A DNA stretch of 64,000 bases from Xanthobacteraceae bacterium (GCA_029266425.1 JAQSWY010000015.1:62001-126000), one strand, 5' to 3'. Positions 27,208 through 36,080 are shown, counted from the first letter of the stretch. The notes: a model not told the origin generated them from the letters alone. Made by a program: numbers and translations.

Positions 27208-27393
27208 ATGATCCAAGCCCTCTTCGGGGAACACGCCTTCTTCATCCTCGCCGCCTATCTCGGGGCGGCGCTCGTGCTCGGCGCGCTGGCGGCGTGGATT
27301 GTGCTCGACGGCCGCGCGCTGCGCCGCTCGCTGGATGAGATGGATGCGCGAGGCGTGCGCCGCCGCTCCGCCGGCCGCGAGGACGCGCCATGA
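27208..27393 (+). CDS. ccmD: Heme exporter protein CcmD
   Basis: 61 residues: one transmembrane helix (HAFFILAAYLGAALVLGALAAWIVLDG) followed by a basic cytoplasmic tail (ALRRSLDEMDARGVRRRS), the CcmD pattern. CcmD helps release holo-CcmE from CcmABC. The stop overlaps the ccmG start by four bases (ATGA). Confidence 0.88.
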   Translation: MIQALFGEHAFFILAAYLGAALVLGALAAWIVLDGRALRRSLDEMDARGVRRRSAGREDAP

Positions 27394-27992
27394 GCACTGA
27401 TGCCCCAATGGGGAGCCAGCCTGCGCGTCCGCGCCGGCGGCTCCTGGTGCTGCTGCCGCTGATCGCCTTCGGGCTGCTCGCGGCGCTGTTCTATGGCAGG
27501 CTGTTCTCCGGCGACCCCTCGCGCCTGCCCTCCGCCCTGATCGGCCGCGAGGCCCCGGTGTTCGACCTGCCGGCGCTCGAGGGGCTGAGCCGCGACGGCG
27601 CCCCAGTGCCCGGGCTCACCTCCACCGAGCTCAAGGGCGGGGTAACTGTGCTGAACGTGTTCGCCTCCTGGTGCGGGCCGTGCCGCGACGAGCATCCCTT
27701 CCTGGTCCAGTTGGCGAAGCAGCAGGGCTTCCGCCTGGTCGGGCTGAACTACAAGGACGACGCCGAGAATGCCCGGCGCTTCCTCGGCCGCTTCGGCAAC
27801 CCGTTCGCCGCGGTCGGCGTCGATGCCAATGGTCGCGCGGCGATCGACTGGGGGGTCTATGGCGTGCCGGAGACCTTCGTCATCGGCAAGGACGGGCGCA
27901 TCGCCTACAAATATGTCGGCCCGATCGACGAGTTGGGGCTGAAGGCGCGGCTGATGCCGGAGATCGTGAAGGCGATGGCGGCGGGGAGCTGA
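27390..27992 (+). CDS. ccmG: DsbE-family thiol:disulfide interchange protein CcmG
   Basis: 200 residues with an N-terminal membrane anchor (LLVLLPLIAFGLLAALFY) and a periplasmic thioredoxin fold with FASWCGPCRDEHP as active site. GVYGVPETFVIGKDGRI supplies the cis-Pro segment. It reduces the heme-binding CXXCH of apocytochrome c. Coupled to ccmD by overlap. Confidence 0.95.
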   Translation: MSTDAPMGSQPARPRRRLLVLLPLIAFGLLAALFYGRLFSGDPSRLPSALIGREAPVFDLPALEGLSRDGAPVPGLTSTELKGGVTVLNVFASWCGPCRDEHPFLVQLAKQQGFRLVGLNYKDDAENARRFLGRFGNPFAAVGVDANGRAAIDWGVYGVPETFVIGKDGRIAYKYVGPIDELGLKARLMPEIVKAMAAGS

Positions 27993-28014
27993 ATCCGCGA
28001 CCTTGCCGCGGGAG

Positions 28015-28053
28015 CAACCGTGGATGGCCGGAACAAGCCCGGCCATGACGACG
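28015..28053. repeat. Dispersed intergenic repeat, half copy 6
   Basis: CAACCGTGGATGGCCGG / AACAAGCCCGGCCATGACGACG forms one hairpin (GGCCGG..CCGGCC). It lies between the convergent ccmG and DUF1178 genes and may work as a terminator. Confidence 0.6.
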
Positions 28054-28058
28054 TGGCC

Positions 28059-28538
28059 TCAATTCCGCTCGTCGGGCAGGCTCGGCAGCGGGTGGACCTC
28101 GATCTCGTCCTCTACCAGCGACTTCACCTCTTCCGCGCTGGCCTCGCCATAGATGGAGCGCTTCTCCACCTCGCCCTCGTGCATCTGCCGGGCGAGCGTG
28201 GCGAAGTCCTCGCCGACATAGTCGGAATTCTTCACCACATGGTCGCGCACCGCGCGCAGCATCTCGCGCATCTCGCGCTCCTTCTCGGAGATCAGCGCCA
28301 CCGGCTGCGGCGCCTCGGGCGCGGCCGGCGTGGGAGCCGGGGAGGTGGCAGGTTCTTCAGTGGACTTTCGGGTGCCGCGGCCGAGCGCCGGCGCCATGAT
28401 CGCCTTCTCCACACGGGTGGAGCCGCAGACCGGACAGGTAACGAGCTTCTTCTTGCGCTGGCCCTCATAGGCGGCGGAATCGCGGAACCAGCTTTCGAAG
28501 TCGTGGTCGGCGTCGCAGCGGAGCTGATAGCGGATCAT
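28059..28538 (-). CDS. DUF1178 family protein
   Basis: 159 residues. Starts MIRYQLRCDADHDFESWFRDS, then VTCPVCGSTRVEKAIMAP; the two Cys pairs suggest a small zinc ribbon. The middle is Pro/Ala-rich and the end is SIYGEASAEEVKSLVEDEIEVHPLP, conserved in DUF1178. Function unknown. Its start overlaps the stop of the nitrilase-family gene (28535-28538), so grxC, the hydrolase and DUF1178 form one operon, as in many alphaproteobacteria. Confidence 0.88.
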   Translation of the reverse strand: MIRYQLRCDADHDFESWFRDSAAYEGQRKKKLVTCPVCGSTRVEKAIMAPALGRGTRKSTEEPATSPAPTPAAPEAPQPVALISEKEREMREMLRAVRDHVVKNSDYVGEDFATLARQMHEGEVEKRSIYGEASAEEVKSLVEDEIEVHPLPSLPDERN

Positions 28539-29440
28539 GCCGCGTCACCGGCGACCCTGAGCCGCGTCACCTCGCCGGGCGGCACCAGTTCGAAGCGCCT
28601 TCCATGGTCGAGCGAGGGGATGCGCGAGCGCACCGCCGTCACCTTGGCGGGGTCAATCTCGGCGGTGATGATGCCGGGGTCGGTGCCGCCCTCGGCCAGA
28701 ATGGTGCCCCACGGGTCGATGATCAGGCTGTGGCCGAAGGTCTCGCGGCCATTCTCGTGCTTGCCGCCCTGCGCGGCCGCCAGCACGAAGCAACCGGTCT
28801 CGATGGCCCGGGCGCGCAGCAATATGTGCCAGTGCGCCTCGCCGGTCGGCCTGGTGAAGGCGGCGGGCGCCGCGATCATGCCGGCGCCGGCCTCGGCCAA
28901 AGCGCGAAACAGCGCAGGAAAGCGCAGATCGTAGCAGATGGTGAAGCCGAGCCGGATCTGCGGCAAGTCGGCCAGCACTGCGAGCTCCCCCGGCCGGTAG
29001 GCGGTGGATTCGCGGTAGACATCGCCATTCGGCAGGTCGACGTCGAACATGTGGATCTTGTCGTAGCGCGCCGCGATCGAGCCGTCCGGGCCCAGGAGAT
29101 AGGAGCGGTTGGCGGCACGGTGCTCGCTCGCCCGCACCGCCAGCGAACCGATGTGCAGATGCACCTTCAGCTCGGCCGCGAGGGTGCGGAAGGCGGCAAG
29201 CGCCGGGTCGCTCTCCTCCTCGTGCAGAATGGCGAACAGCGCGGCGCGGTTCTCTTCCATGGTGCCGGTCATTTCCGGCGTCTGGATGTAGCTGGCGCCT
29301 TCGGCGGCAGCCTGGCGGATCAGCGCGCTCGCCGCCTCGACATTCGCCCCGACGCTCTTGGCCGTGCGCATCTGCACCAGCGCGGCCTTGAAGGGCGCGC
29401 CCTCGGATGCGGCGGCGGGGCGGGTGTCGGGGGCGCTCAT
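28535..29440 (-). CDS. Carbon-nitrogen (nitrilase superfamily) hydrolase
   Basis: 301 residues from ATG 29440, which follows GGAGA; a GTG four codons earlier is less likely. The nitrilase triad is intact: Glu56 (TPEMTG), Lys128 (YDKIHMFD) and Cys169 (FTICYDLRFP). It belongs to the Nit1/omega-amidase-like branch, probably a deaminated-glutathione or alpha-ketoglutaramate amidase. Neighbour grxC also concerns glutathione, which fits a metabolite-repair role, though this is inference. Confidence 0.9.
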   Translation of the reverse strand: MSAPDTRPAAASEGAPFKAALVQMRTAKSVGANVEAASALIRQAAAEGASYIQTPEMTGTMEENRAALFAILHEEESDPALAAFRTLAAELKVHLHIGSLAVRASEHRAANRSYLLGPDGSIAARYDKIHMFDVDLPNGDVYRESTAYRPGELAVLADLPQIRLGFTICYDLRFPALFRALAEAGAGMIAAPAAFTRPTGEAHWHILLRARAIETGCFVLAAAQGGKHENGRETFGHSLIIDPWGTILAEGGTDPGIITAEIDPAKVTAVRSRIPSLDHGRRFELVPPGEVTRLRVAGDAA

Positions 29441-29464
29441 CTGGTTCTCCACGCGAAAGGACGA

Positions 29465-29725
29465 TCAGTCGGCAGCAAGCAGGGGGTCGAGCTCGCCCGC
29501 TTCGTCGAGCGCATAGAGATCATCGCAGCCGCCGACATGGTTGCCGGCGATGAAGACCTGGGGGACGCTGCTGCGCCCATTGGCGCGTCGCGTCATCGCC
29601 GCACGACCCTCGGCGTCGCCCGTGACATTGATCTCGGAAAACTCAATGCCCTTGCGGCGCAAAAGGTCCTTGGCCGCATGGCAATAGGGGCAATAGCTCG
29701 TCGTATAGATCTCGACCGCTGACAT
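29465..29725 (-). CDS. grxC: Glutaredoxin 3
   Basis: 86 residues with the dithiol site YCPYC (Cys12, Cys15), the cis-Pro motif SVPQVFI and GGCDDLYAL for glutathione binding. It reduces disulfides and glutathionylated proteins using GSH. Upstream of the nitrilase-family gene by 24 bases on the same strand. Confidence 0.96.
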   Translation of the reverse strand: MSAVEIYTTSYCPYCHAAKDLLRRKGIEFSEINVTGDAEGRAAMTRRANGRSSVPQVFIAGNHVGGCDDLYALDEAGELDPLLAAD

Positions 29726-29755
29726 GGCTCCGGCGCTCGCCGTTGAAGGGGTAGC

Positions 29756-30553
29756 CTATGATATGGTCGCGGCCCCGTCGTCAACAACCCGTGCGAACAC
29801 CAACACGTCGACCGCGCTCGCGCCGGCGCGGCTCAGCGCCTTGACGCAGGCGTCGATCGTCGCGCCGGTGGTGAGCACATCGTCGATGACGACGATGCGC
29901 CGACCGCGCACCTCGCCAGCCATCGCCTCCGGGACGGTGAAGGCGCCGGCGACATTGGCGGCCCGCGCCGCGCGGTCGAGGCCGACCTGCGACCGGGTGG
30001 TGCGGCGGCGTTCGAGCCAGGAGGTGCGCACCGGCACGCCGGAGCAGTGGCCGATCGCATGGGCCAGCGCCGCCGACTGGTTGAAGCGCCGCCGCCAGAG
30101 CCTGAACGGATGCAGCGGCACCGGCACCAGCGCGTCGGCCTCATCGAGCAGTTCGGCTCCCGCCCGCGCCATCAACCCGCCGAGCGGGCCGGCGAGTTCG
30201 GTGCGGTCGGCATATTTCAGCGCGTGCACGAGATCGCGGGCCACCTCGCCGAACAGCACCGCGGCGCGGGCGCGCTGATAGGCCGGCGGCGCGGCGAGGG
30301 CGGCGGGAGAGATGAAGCTGCCTGTCTCATAGGGCAATGGCGTGCCGAGCCGTTCGCAGAGCGGCGGGGTGATGAATTCCAGCCGGCGCCAGCATGCGGC
30401 GCACAACGCTCCAGGATCGCTCACCGCTGCGCGGCAGGCGATGCAGCCTGGCGGTAGCACAAGGTCGGCAATGCCACGGCCGAGCTTGAGCAATGCCACA
30501 GCCGTGCCATGGCGAAGCCGGGTGGTCAGGGCCGTTGCAGCCTCAGTATCCAT
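29756..30553 (-). CDS. ComF family phosphoribosyltransferase-like protein
   Basis: 265 residues. N-terminal zinc-binding cysteines (PPGCIACR..GALCAACWRR), then a type I PRTase fold with the PRPP loop RIVVIDDVLTTGATIDACV. ComF proteins are needed for natural DNA uptake in competent species but are also widespread elsewhere, with unclear roles. It lies 30 bases upstream of grxC, probably in the same operon. Confidence 0.9.
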   Translation of the reverse strand: MDTEAATALTTRLRHGTAVALLKLGRGIADLVLPPGCIACRAAVSDPGALCAACWRRLEFITPPLCERLGTPLPYETGSFISPAALAAPPAYQRARAAVLFGEVARDLVHALKYADRTELAGPLGGLMARAGAELLDEADALVPVPLHPFRLWRRRFNQSAALAHAIGHCSGVPVRTSWLERRRTTRSQVGLDRAARAANVAGAFTVPEAMAGEVRGRRIVVIDDVLTTGATIDACVKALSRAGASAVDVLVFARVVDDGAATIS

Positions 30554-30624
30554 GTACCGAGCCTAGCACGCTTTGACCGCGGCGGGCGCGGGGACTAAGA
30601 CGCGCGCATCAGCCGAGGCCACCA

Positions 30625-31503
30625 ATGTCCGCTCCCGACATATTCGATGCCCGCGCCCTCACCGCCCGCCGCCGCCGCGCGAACCGGCTCGGGCCGGTAA
30701 CCTTCCTGCTCGACCGGGTGGCGGAGGATCTCGCCGATCGGCTGACGGCGGTGAAGCGGGATTTTGCGGTCGCTGCCGATATCGGCACGGCGGGGGAGGG
30801 GGTGCGGCAGGCGCTCCCGGGGAGTGCCGGCCGGCTCTATGCCTTCGGGCCTGCAGAGCGCGTGGGCGTCGATGTCGTCACCGATCCCGAATTGCTGCCT
30901 TTGGCGCCGGCCTCGCTCGATCTCGCGGTGTCCGCGCTCGCCTTGCAGACCGTGAACGATCTTCCCGGCGCGCTGGCGCAGATCCGCCGCGCGCTGAGGC
31001 CGGACGGGCTGCTGCTCGCGGCGCTGTTCGGGAGCGGCACCCTCAATGAGTTGCGCGAGAGCTTTGCGGTCGCGGAGAGCGATACGCTCGGCGGCATCTC
31101 ACCGAGGGTGGCGCCGTTCGCCGATCTGCGCGATCTCGGCGGGCTGCTCCAGCGCGCCGGCTTCGCCCTGCCGGTGACCGATGTCGACCGCGTCGTAGTG
31201 CGTTATTCCAGCCCGTTCGCGCTGTTCGCCGATCTCCGTCGCATGGGCGCCGCCAATCCGCTCAGTGCCCGGCGTCGCGCACCGCTGCGCCGGGACACGC
31301 TGGCGCGGGCGGTCGAGGTTTATGCCGATCGCTTCACCGATGCCGACGGGCGGCTGCGGGCGACCTTCGAGATCGTATGGATATCCGGCTGGGCGCCGCA
31401 TCAGAGCCAGCAGCAGCCGCTGCGTCCCGGTTCGGCGAAGCAGCGCCTGGCCGATGCGCTGGGCGCACGGGAAATCCCGCTGAAGCCGGCCGGGGAAAAC
31501 TGA
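30625..31503 (+). CDS. Class I SAM-dependent methyltransferase, NDUFAF5/BioC-like
   Basis: 292 residues. The N-terminus (IFDARALTARRRRANRLGPVTFLLDRVAEDLADRL) is typical of the alphaproteobacterial NDUFAF5-like family. The SAM motif I is unusual, VAADIGTAGEGV, with motif post-I GVDVVTDPELLPL and LDLAVSALALQTVNDLPG. The human relative hydroxylates a complex I arginine. Divergent from comF, as in related genomes. Confidence 0.82.
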   Translation: MSAPDIFDARALTARRRRANRLGPVTFLLDRVAEDLADRLTAVKRDFAVAADIGTAGEGVRQALPGSAGRLYAFGPAERVGVDVVTDPELLPLAPASLDLAVSALALQTVNDLPGALAQIRRALRPDGLLLAALFGSGTLNELRESFAVAESDTLGGISPRVAPFADLRDLGGLLQRAGFALPVTDVDRVVVRYSSPFALFADLRRMGAANPLSARRRAPLRRDTLARAVEVYADRFTDADGRLRATFEIVWISGWAPHQSQQQPLRPGSAKQRLADALGAREIPLKPAGEN

Positions 31504-31537
31504 GAGGACTCTTCACGGGAAGATAAAGCATTCCACA

Positions 31538-31620
31538 GTCATGGCCGGGCTTGTCCCGGCCATCTCGGCCTCTGATGCGCTGTCAGGAATCGAGATTCCC
31601 GGCACAAGGCCGGGGATGAC
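31538..31620. repeat. Dispersed double-hairpin intergenic repeat, copy 7
   Basis: GTCATGGCCGGGCTTGTC.., then TCTCGGCCTCTGATGC, then CGAGATTCCCGG and CACAAGGCCGGGGATGAC. Each half folds as a hairpin, and the two halves are inverted copies of one another. Very close to copy 8 at 35968-36050 (only a handful of mismatches over 83 bases). Confidence 0.85.
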
Positions 31621-31663
31621 GGCGATCTGGAGACTTTGGTGGGCCTCTGGATCTCGCCAGCGG

Positions 31664-31891
31664 TCACGGATTGGCGGGTGGTTTGGCCGATTGCACCGCC
31701 TCGAGGACCTTGACGTAATAGTCCTCGTAGACGATGCCGCCGAGCGTATAGACCGCGGCGGCGACCGTGCCGCCGATGCCGGCGGCGAGGATGGCATATT
31801 CAATGGCCGTCGCTGCGCTCTCGTCGCGCCAGAACTCCCGCAACTTGCCCAAATAACGCGATCCGTCGGGCAGGGTCCGGCACGGCAACAT
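31664..31891 (-). CDS. Flp family type IVb pilin, orphan
   Basis: 75 residues from ATG 31891 (MLPCRTLPDGSRYLGKL); an upstream start at 31939 would overlap mutT. The class IVb prepilin signature is RDESAATAIEYAILAAGIGG, with the Glu at +5 and a hydrophobic helix (AILAAGIGGTVAAAVYTLGG). The -1 residue is Ala rather than Gly. No tad/cpa assembly genes are in the window, so the pilus would have to be assembled from a distant locus. It follows mutT on the same strand. Confidence 0.78.
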   Translation of the reverse strand: MLPCRTLPDGSRYLGKLREFWRDESAATAIEYAILAAGIGGTVAAAVYTLGGIVYEDYYVKVLEAVQSAKPPANP

Positions 31892-31907
31892 CGTCACCCA
31901 CTCCACA

Positions 31908-32342
31908 TCACGGGAGCCCGGCATTCCCGGACCCGACAATGTCGACGATCACCGGTATCAGCGGCTCGTCGGCCGGCGGCATGGGATAGTCCCTCAGCTT
32001 GCCGGGACGCACCCAGGCGAGGCGCTGGCCTTCGCGGCCCTGCGCCAGTCCTTCCCAGCGGCGGCAGATCCACAGCGGCATGAGCAGCTGGAAGTCCGCA
32101 TAGGTGTGGCTGGCGAAGGTCAGCGGCGCGAGGCAGGCTTCCTTGACGATGATGCCAAGTTCTTCCGCCAGCTCGCGTATCAGCGTCTCCTCCGGCCGCT
32201 CGCCGGGCTCGACTTTGCCGCCGGGGAATTCCCATAGTCCGGCCAAAGCCTTGCCGGCCGGGCGCTCGGTGATGAGCACGCGGCCGTCGGCATCGACCAG
32301 GGCGCAGGCAGCGACAAGAACGAGTTTCACGAACGACCCCAA
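31908..32342 (-). CDS. mutT: 8-oxo-dGTP diphosphatase (NUDIX hydrolase)
   Basis: 144 residues. Complete Nudix box GKVEPGERPEETLIRELAEEL.. in the family spacing (G-x5-E-x7-REL-x-EE). The start MGSFVKLVLVAACALVDADGRVLI and end match the (deoxy)nucleoside triphosphate pyrophosphohydrolase/MutT branch that cleans oxidised GTP pools. Downstream of argJ on the same strand, a common Rhizobiales arrangement. Confidence 0.92.
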   Translation of the reverse strand: MGSFVKLVLVAACALVDADGRVLITERPAGKALAGLWEFPGGKVEPGERPEETLIRELAEELGIIVKEACLAPLTFASHTYADFQLLMPLWICRRWEGLAQGREGQRLAWVRPGKLRDYPMPPADEPLIPVIVDIVGSGNAGLP

Positions 32343-32451
32343 CAGACTACCGCCAAGACGTTAACGCCACGCTGCACGAACCGTCGAAAATGCGACCTGT
32401 TTGCAAGCATCCGGAACGCACGGTCAGGAGCGCAAGATCCGGAGCGCAAGA

Positions 32452-33699
32452 TCAGGAGCGATAATCGCCATTGATGGCGACATATTCCTTGGTGAGATCG
32501 CAGGTCATCACCCGGTCGGCGCCCTTGCCGAGGCCGAGATCGACGGCAAGATCGATGACGTCGCCCTTCATGTAGGCGGAGACTTCCTTCTCGTCGTAAT
32601 TCGGATCGCGCGCGCCCTCGGCCGCCACCTGGATGGCGCCGAAGCGGATGGCGATTCGATCGCGGTCGGCCGGCTCGCCGGCCTTGCCCACCGCCATGAC
32701 GACGCGGCCCCAATTGGCGTCCTCGCCGGCGATCGCGGTCTTCACCAGCGGCGAATTGGCGATCGACATGGCGATGCGCCGGGCCGAGCGCTTCGAGGTG
32801 GCGCCGCTGACCGAGATGCGCACCAGCTTGCGCGCGCCTTCGCCGTCGCGCGCCACCTGTTCGGCGAGGTCGGCAAGCACGCCTTGCAGCGCCTTGCGGA
32901 AGGCCTTCAGCCGGCTGTCCTTGGTGTCCTTGATCTCTTTGATGCCCTTGGCGGCGCCGGTGGCGAACAGCAGCAGCGTGTCCGAGGTCGAGGTGTCGCC
33001 GTCGATCGTCACGGCGTTGAAGCTGTCGATGACGCCCTTCGACAGCAATTCCTGAAGCACCGGCGCGGCGATCGGGGCGTCGGTGAAGACGAAGGACAGC
33101 ATGGTCGCCATGTCGGGGGCGATCATGCCGGCGCCCTTGGCGGTGCCGGCGATGGTGACCGGCACGCCGTCGATCTCGACGCTGGCGGTGGCCAGCTTCG
33201 GGAAGGTGTCGGTGGTCATGATGGCGCGGGCCGGCTCGATCCACGGCAGCGGCGCGAGGCGGGTGGCGGTCTCGTCGAGCACGCCTTCGTATTTGCTAGC
33301 GTCGAGCGGTTCGCCGATGACGCCGGTCGAGGCGAGGAAGATCTCGCTTGGCTTGCAGCCGAGCGCCTTCGCCGCGAGCTTGGCGGTGAGCTCGGTCGCC
33401 ACGCGGCCCTTCTTGCCGGTGAAGGCATTGGCATTGCCGGAATTCACCACGAGCCCGCGCGCCTTGCCGCCGCCGAGCTTGGCCCGGCACCATTCGACCG
33501 GGGCGGACGGGCATTTCGAGCGCGTGAAGACGCCGGCGACGCTGGTGCCCTTGTCGAGCGCCAGCAGTAGCACGTCGGTGCGGCCCTTGTAGCGGATGCC
33601 GGCCTCGGCCGTGGCGAAGCGCACGCCTTTGACTTCGCCGACTTCCGGCGTCGTCTTCGGGGCGAGCGGGGAGACGGGCGTGGCCTTGGCTGCGGACAT
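32452..33699 (-). CDS. argJ: Bifunctional ornithine acetyltransferase / N-acetylglutamate synthase
   Basis: 415 residues from ATG 33699 ([19 protein letters not shown]). Autocleavage motif [13 protein letters not shown], giving cleavage between Ala198 and the nucleophile Thr199. Other blocks are [22 protein letters not shown] and DGDTSTSDT. It transfers acetyl from N-acetylornithine to glutamate in arginine biosynthesis. The frame extends upstream to 33864, but those residues are not ArgJ-like. Confidence 0.97.
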   Translation of the reverse strand: MSAAKATPVSPLAPKTTPEVGEVKGVRFATAEAGIRYKGRTDVLLLALDKGTSVAGVFTRSKCPSAPVEWCRAKLGGGKARGLVVNSGNANAFTGKKGRVATELTAKLAAKALGCKPSEIFLASTGVIGEPLDASKYEGVLDETATRLAPLPWIEPARAIMTTDTFPKLATASVEIDGVPVTIAGTAKGAGMIAPDMATMLSFVFTDAPIAAPVLQELLSKGVIDSFNAVTIDGDTSTSDTLLLFATGAAKGIKEIKDTKDSRLKAFRKALQGVLADLAEQVARDGEGARKLVRISVSGATSKRSARRIAMSIANSPLVKTAIAGEDANWGRVVMAVGKAGEPADRDRIAIRFGAIQVAAEGARDPNYDEKEVSAYMKGDVIDLAVDLGLGKGADRVMTCDLTKEYVAINGDYRS

Positions 33700-33984
33700 C
33701 GGCGATCCTCGGAAGTATCCTGCGGCGTTGCGGGAGGCGCGTTGGATGTGCCCGAAGCGGCGCCCACGCGCAAGGCGGGCGTATTCGCGCACGCGAGGGG
33801 AATGGCGGCTTTCCTTGACTTCGCCACATCCGGCGATTAGTAACCCCACTTCATTCTCGCTCATTCTTGCGAGCCGTCCCGCCGCCCGGCCCTAGAGGCC
33901 GGAGGTTCCCGCCCGACAGCGCTGTGCGCCCTCGGGCGTTTTCGGCTTTGCGGCGGTGGCCGGGAACATGGAGCAAACGGACGC

Positions 33985-35550
33985 ATGTTCGATTCACTCA
34001 GCGACCGCCTTGGCGGCATACTCGACCGGCTGAAGAAGCGCGGCGCCCTCTCCGAGGCCGACGTCGGCGAGGCGATGCGCGAGGTGCGCCGCGCGCTGAT
34101 CGAGGCCGACGTCGCGCTCGACGTGGTGCGCTCCTTCATCGACAAGGTGCGCGCCCGCGCGGTCGGCGCCGAGGTGGTGAAATCCGTTACCCCCGGCCAG
34201 ATGGTCGTCAAGATCGTCCATGACGAGCTGGTGGCGACGCTCGGCTCCGATGCCAAGCCGATCGATCTGGAGGCCGCGCCGCCGGTGCCGATCCTGATGG
34301 TCGGCCTGCAGGGTTCGGGCAAGACCACCTCCACCGCCAAGATCGCCAAGCGCCTCACCGAGAAGGCTCACCGCAAGGTGCTGATGGCCTCGCTCGACAC
34401 CCGCCGCCCGGCGGCGATGGAGCAACTCGCCACGCTCGGCAAGCAGGTCGGCGTCGAGACGCTGCCGATCGTTTCCGGCCAGTCGGCGGTGCAGATCGCC
34501 CGCCGCGCCATGGAGGCCGCCCGGCTCGGCGGCTTCGATGTCGTCATGCTCGACACCGCCGGCCGCGTCACGCTCGACGAGGCGCTGATGGCCGAGGTCG
34601 CCGAGGTGAAGGCGACAGCGCGGCCGCACGAGGTGCTCCTCGTCGCCGACAGCCTTACCGGCCAGGATGCGGTGACCACCGCGAAGGCGTTCGACGAGCG
34701 CGTCGGGCTCACCGGCATCGTGCTGACCCGCGCCGATGGCGATGGGCGCGGCGGCGCCGCGCTCTCCATGCGCGCCGTCACCGGCAAGCCGATCAAGCTG
34801 ATCGGCACCGGCGAGAAGATGGACGCGCTGGAGGATTTCGATCCCCGCCGCGTCGCCGGGCGCATCCTCGGCATGGGCGACGTGGTCTCCCTCGTCGAGA
34901 AGGCGGCCGAGAACATCGACGCCGAGAAGGCCATGGCCGCCGCCGAGCGGATGCGCAAGGGCAATTTCGACCTTGAGGATCTGCGCGGCCAGCTCGAGCA
35001 GATGGAGAAGCTCGGCGGCCTCGGCGGGCTGATGGGCATGCTGCCCGGCGTCGGCAAGATGAAGAACCAGATGGCCAATGCCGGTCTCGACGACCGCATG
35101 ATCAAGCGCCAGAAGGCGATCATCGATTCGATGACCAGGAAGGAGCGGCGCAATCCCAAGCTGCTCGACGGCTCGCGCCGCAAGCGCATCGCCGCCGGCT
35201 CCGGCACCAAGGTCGAGGACGTCAACCGGCTGATGAAGATGCACCGCCAGATGGCGGACATGATGAAGATGATGGGCGGGCCCGCCGGCAAGCGCGGGCC
35301 GATGGCCGGCCTCGCGAACATGTTCGGGATGGGCGGCGGCGGCATGCCCACGCCGGAAGCGCTCAAGCAGATGGCGGAGAAGATGCCGGGAGGGCTGCCC
35401 AATGGCGGACTTCCCGGTGGAGGCCTGCCCGGCGGTCTTCCCCCGAAATTCCCCGGCAACCTTCCCGGGCTTCCGGGCGGACTGCCGGGTCTCGGCAACA
35501 AGCCGGGCGGGCTTCCGGGCCTGCCGGGCTTCCCGCCGAAGAAAAAATAG
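33985..35550 (+). CDS. ffh: Signal recognition particle protein Ffh
   Basis: 521 residues. N domain (MFDSLSDRLGGILDRLKKRGAL), GTPase G domain with Walker A GLQGSGKTTSTAKIA, DTRRPAAMEQL, DTAGR and TRADGDGRGG, then a Met-rich M domain that binds 4.5S RNA and signal sequences. The last ~55 residues form an unusual Gly-Leu-Pro-rich tail (GGLPGGGLPGGLP..GLPGFPPKKK). It heads the ffh-rpsP-rimM-trmD-rplS cluster and is divergent from argJ. Confidence 0.97.
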   Translation: MFDSLSDRLGGILDRLKKRGALSEADVGEAMREVRRALIEADVALDVVRSFIDKVRARAVGAEVVKSVTPGQMVVKIVHDELVATLGSDAKPIDLEAAPPVPILMVGLQGSGKTTSTAKIAKRLTEKAHRKVLMASLDTRRPAAMEQLATLGKQVGVETLPIVSGQSAVQIARRAMEAARLGGFDVVMLDTAGRVTLDEALMAEVAEVKATARPHEVLLVADSLTGQDAVTTAKAFDERVGLTGIVLTRADGDGRGGAALSMRAVTGKPIKLIGTGEKMDALEDFDPRRVAGRILGMGDVVSLVEKAAENIDAEKAMAAAERMRKGNFDLEDLRGQLEQMEKLGGLGGLMGMLPGVGKMKNQMANAGLDDRMIKRQKAIIDSMTRKERRNPKLLDGSRRKRIAAGSGTKVEDVNRLMKMHRQMADMMKMMGGPAGKRGPMAGLANMFGMGGGGMPTPEALKQMAEKMPGGLPNGGLPGGGLPGGLPPKFPGNLPGLPGGLPGLGNKPGGLPGLPGFPPKKK

Positions 35551-35586
35551 CTCTCAACGAACGTACGTACCTGAAAGGAAAGAACA

Positions 35587-35949
35587 ATGTCCCTCAAGAT
35601 CCGTCTCGCCCGTGGCGGCGCCAAGAAGCGTCCTTACTACCGCATCGTCGTCGCCGACTCGCGCTCGCCGCGTGATGGCCGCTTCATCGAGAAGATCGGC
35701 ACCTTCGATCCCTTGAAGCCGAAGGACGCCGCTGACCGCTTTACCCTCGATGTCGAGAAGGCCAAGGCCTGGCTCGCCAAGGGCGCGCAGCCGACCGACC
35801 GCGTCGCCCGCTTCCTCGATGGCCTCGACATCAAGAAGCGCGAAGCCCGCAACAATCCGGAGAAGGCCGTGCCCGGCAAGAAGGCGCAGGAGCGCGCCGC
35901 CGCTGCGGCCAAGGCCGCCGAGGCTGCTGCCGCCGCTCCGACCGAATGA
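35587..35949 (+). CDS. rpsP: 30S ribosomal protein S16
   Basis: 120 residues beginning [20 protein letters not shown], followed by [20 protein letters not shown], the S16 signature. The C-terminus is extended with an Ala/Lys-rich tail common in alphaproteobacteria. Thirty-six bases after ffh with ribosome binding site GAAAGGAAAG. Confidence 0.98.
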   Translation: MSLKIRLARGGAKKRPYYRIVVADSRSPRDGRFIEKIGTFDPLKPKDAADRFTLDVEKAKAWLAKGAQPTDRVARFLDGLDIKKREARNNPEKAVPGKKAQERAAAAAKAAEAAAAAPTE

Positions 35950-35967
35950 GCTCGGCATTGAAAGTCC

Positions 35968-36050
35968 GTCATGGCCGGCCTTGTGCCGGCCATCTCGGCC
36001 TCTGATGCACTGTCAGCAATCGAGATCCCCGGCACAAGGCCGGGGATGAC
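35968..36050. repeat. Dispersed double-hairpin intergenic repeat, copy 8
   Basis: GTCATGGCCGGCCTTGTG.., TCTCGGCCTCTGATGC, CGAGATCCCCGG, CACAAGGCCGGGGATGAC. It lies inside the rpsP-rimM gap of an essential operon and ends about 30 bases before the rimM start, so transcription must pass through it. Confidence 0.85.
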
Positions 36051-36080
36051 GGCGTTCTGGTGGATAGTCCGAGCCGAATC

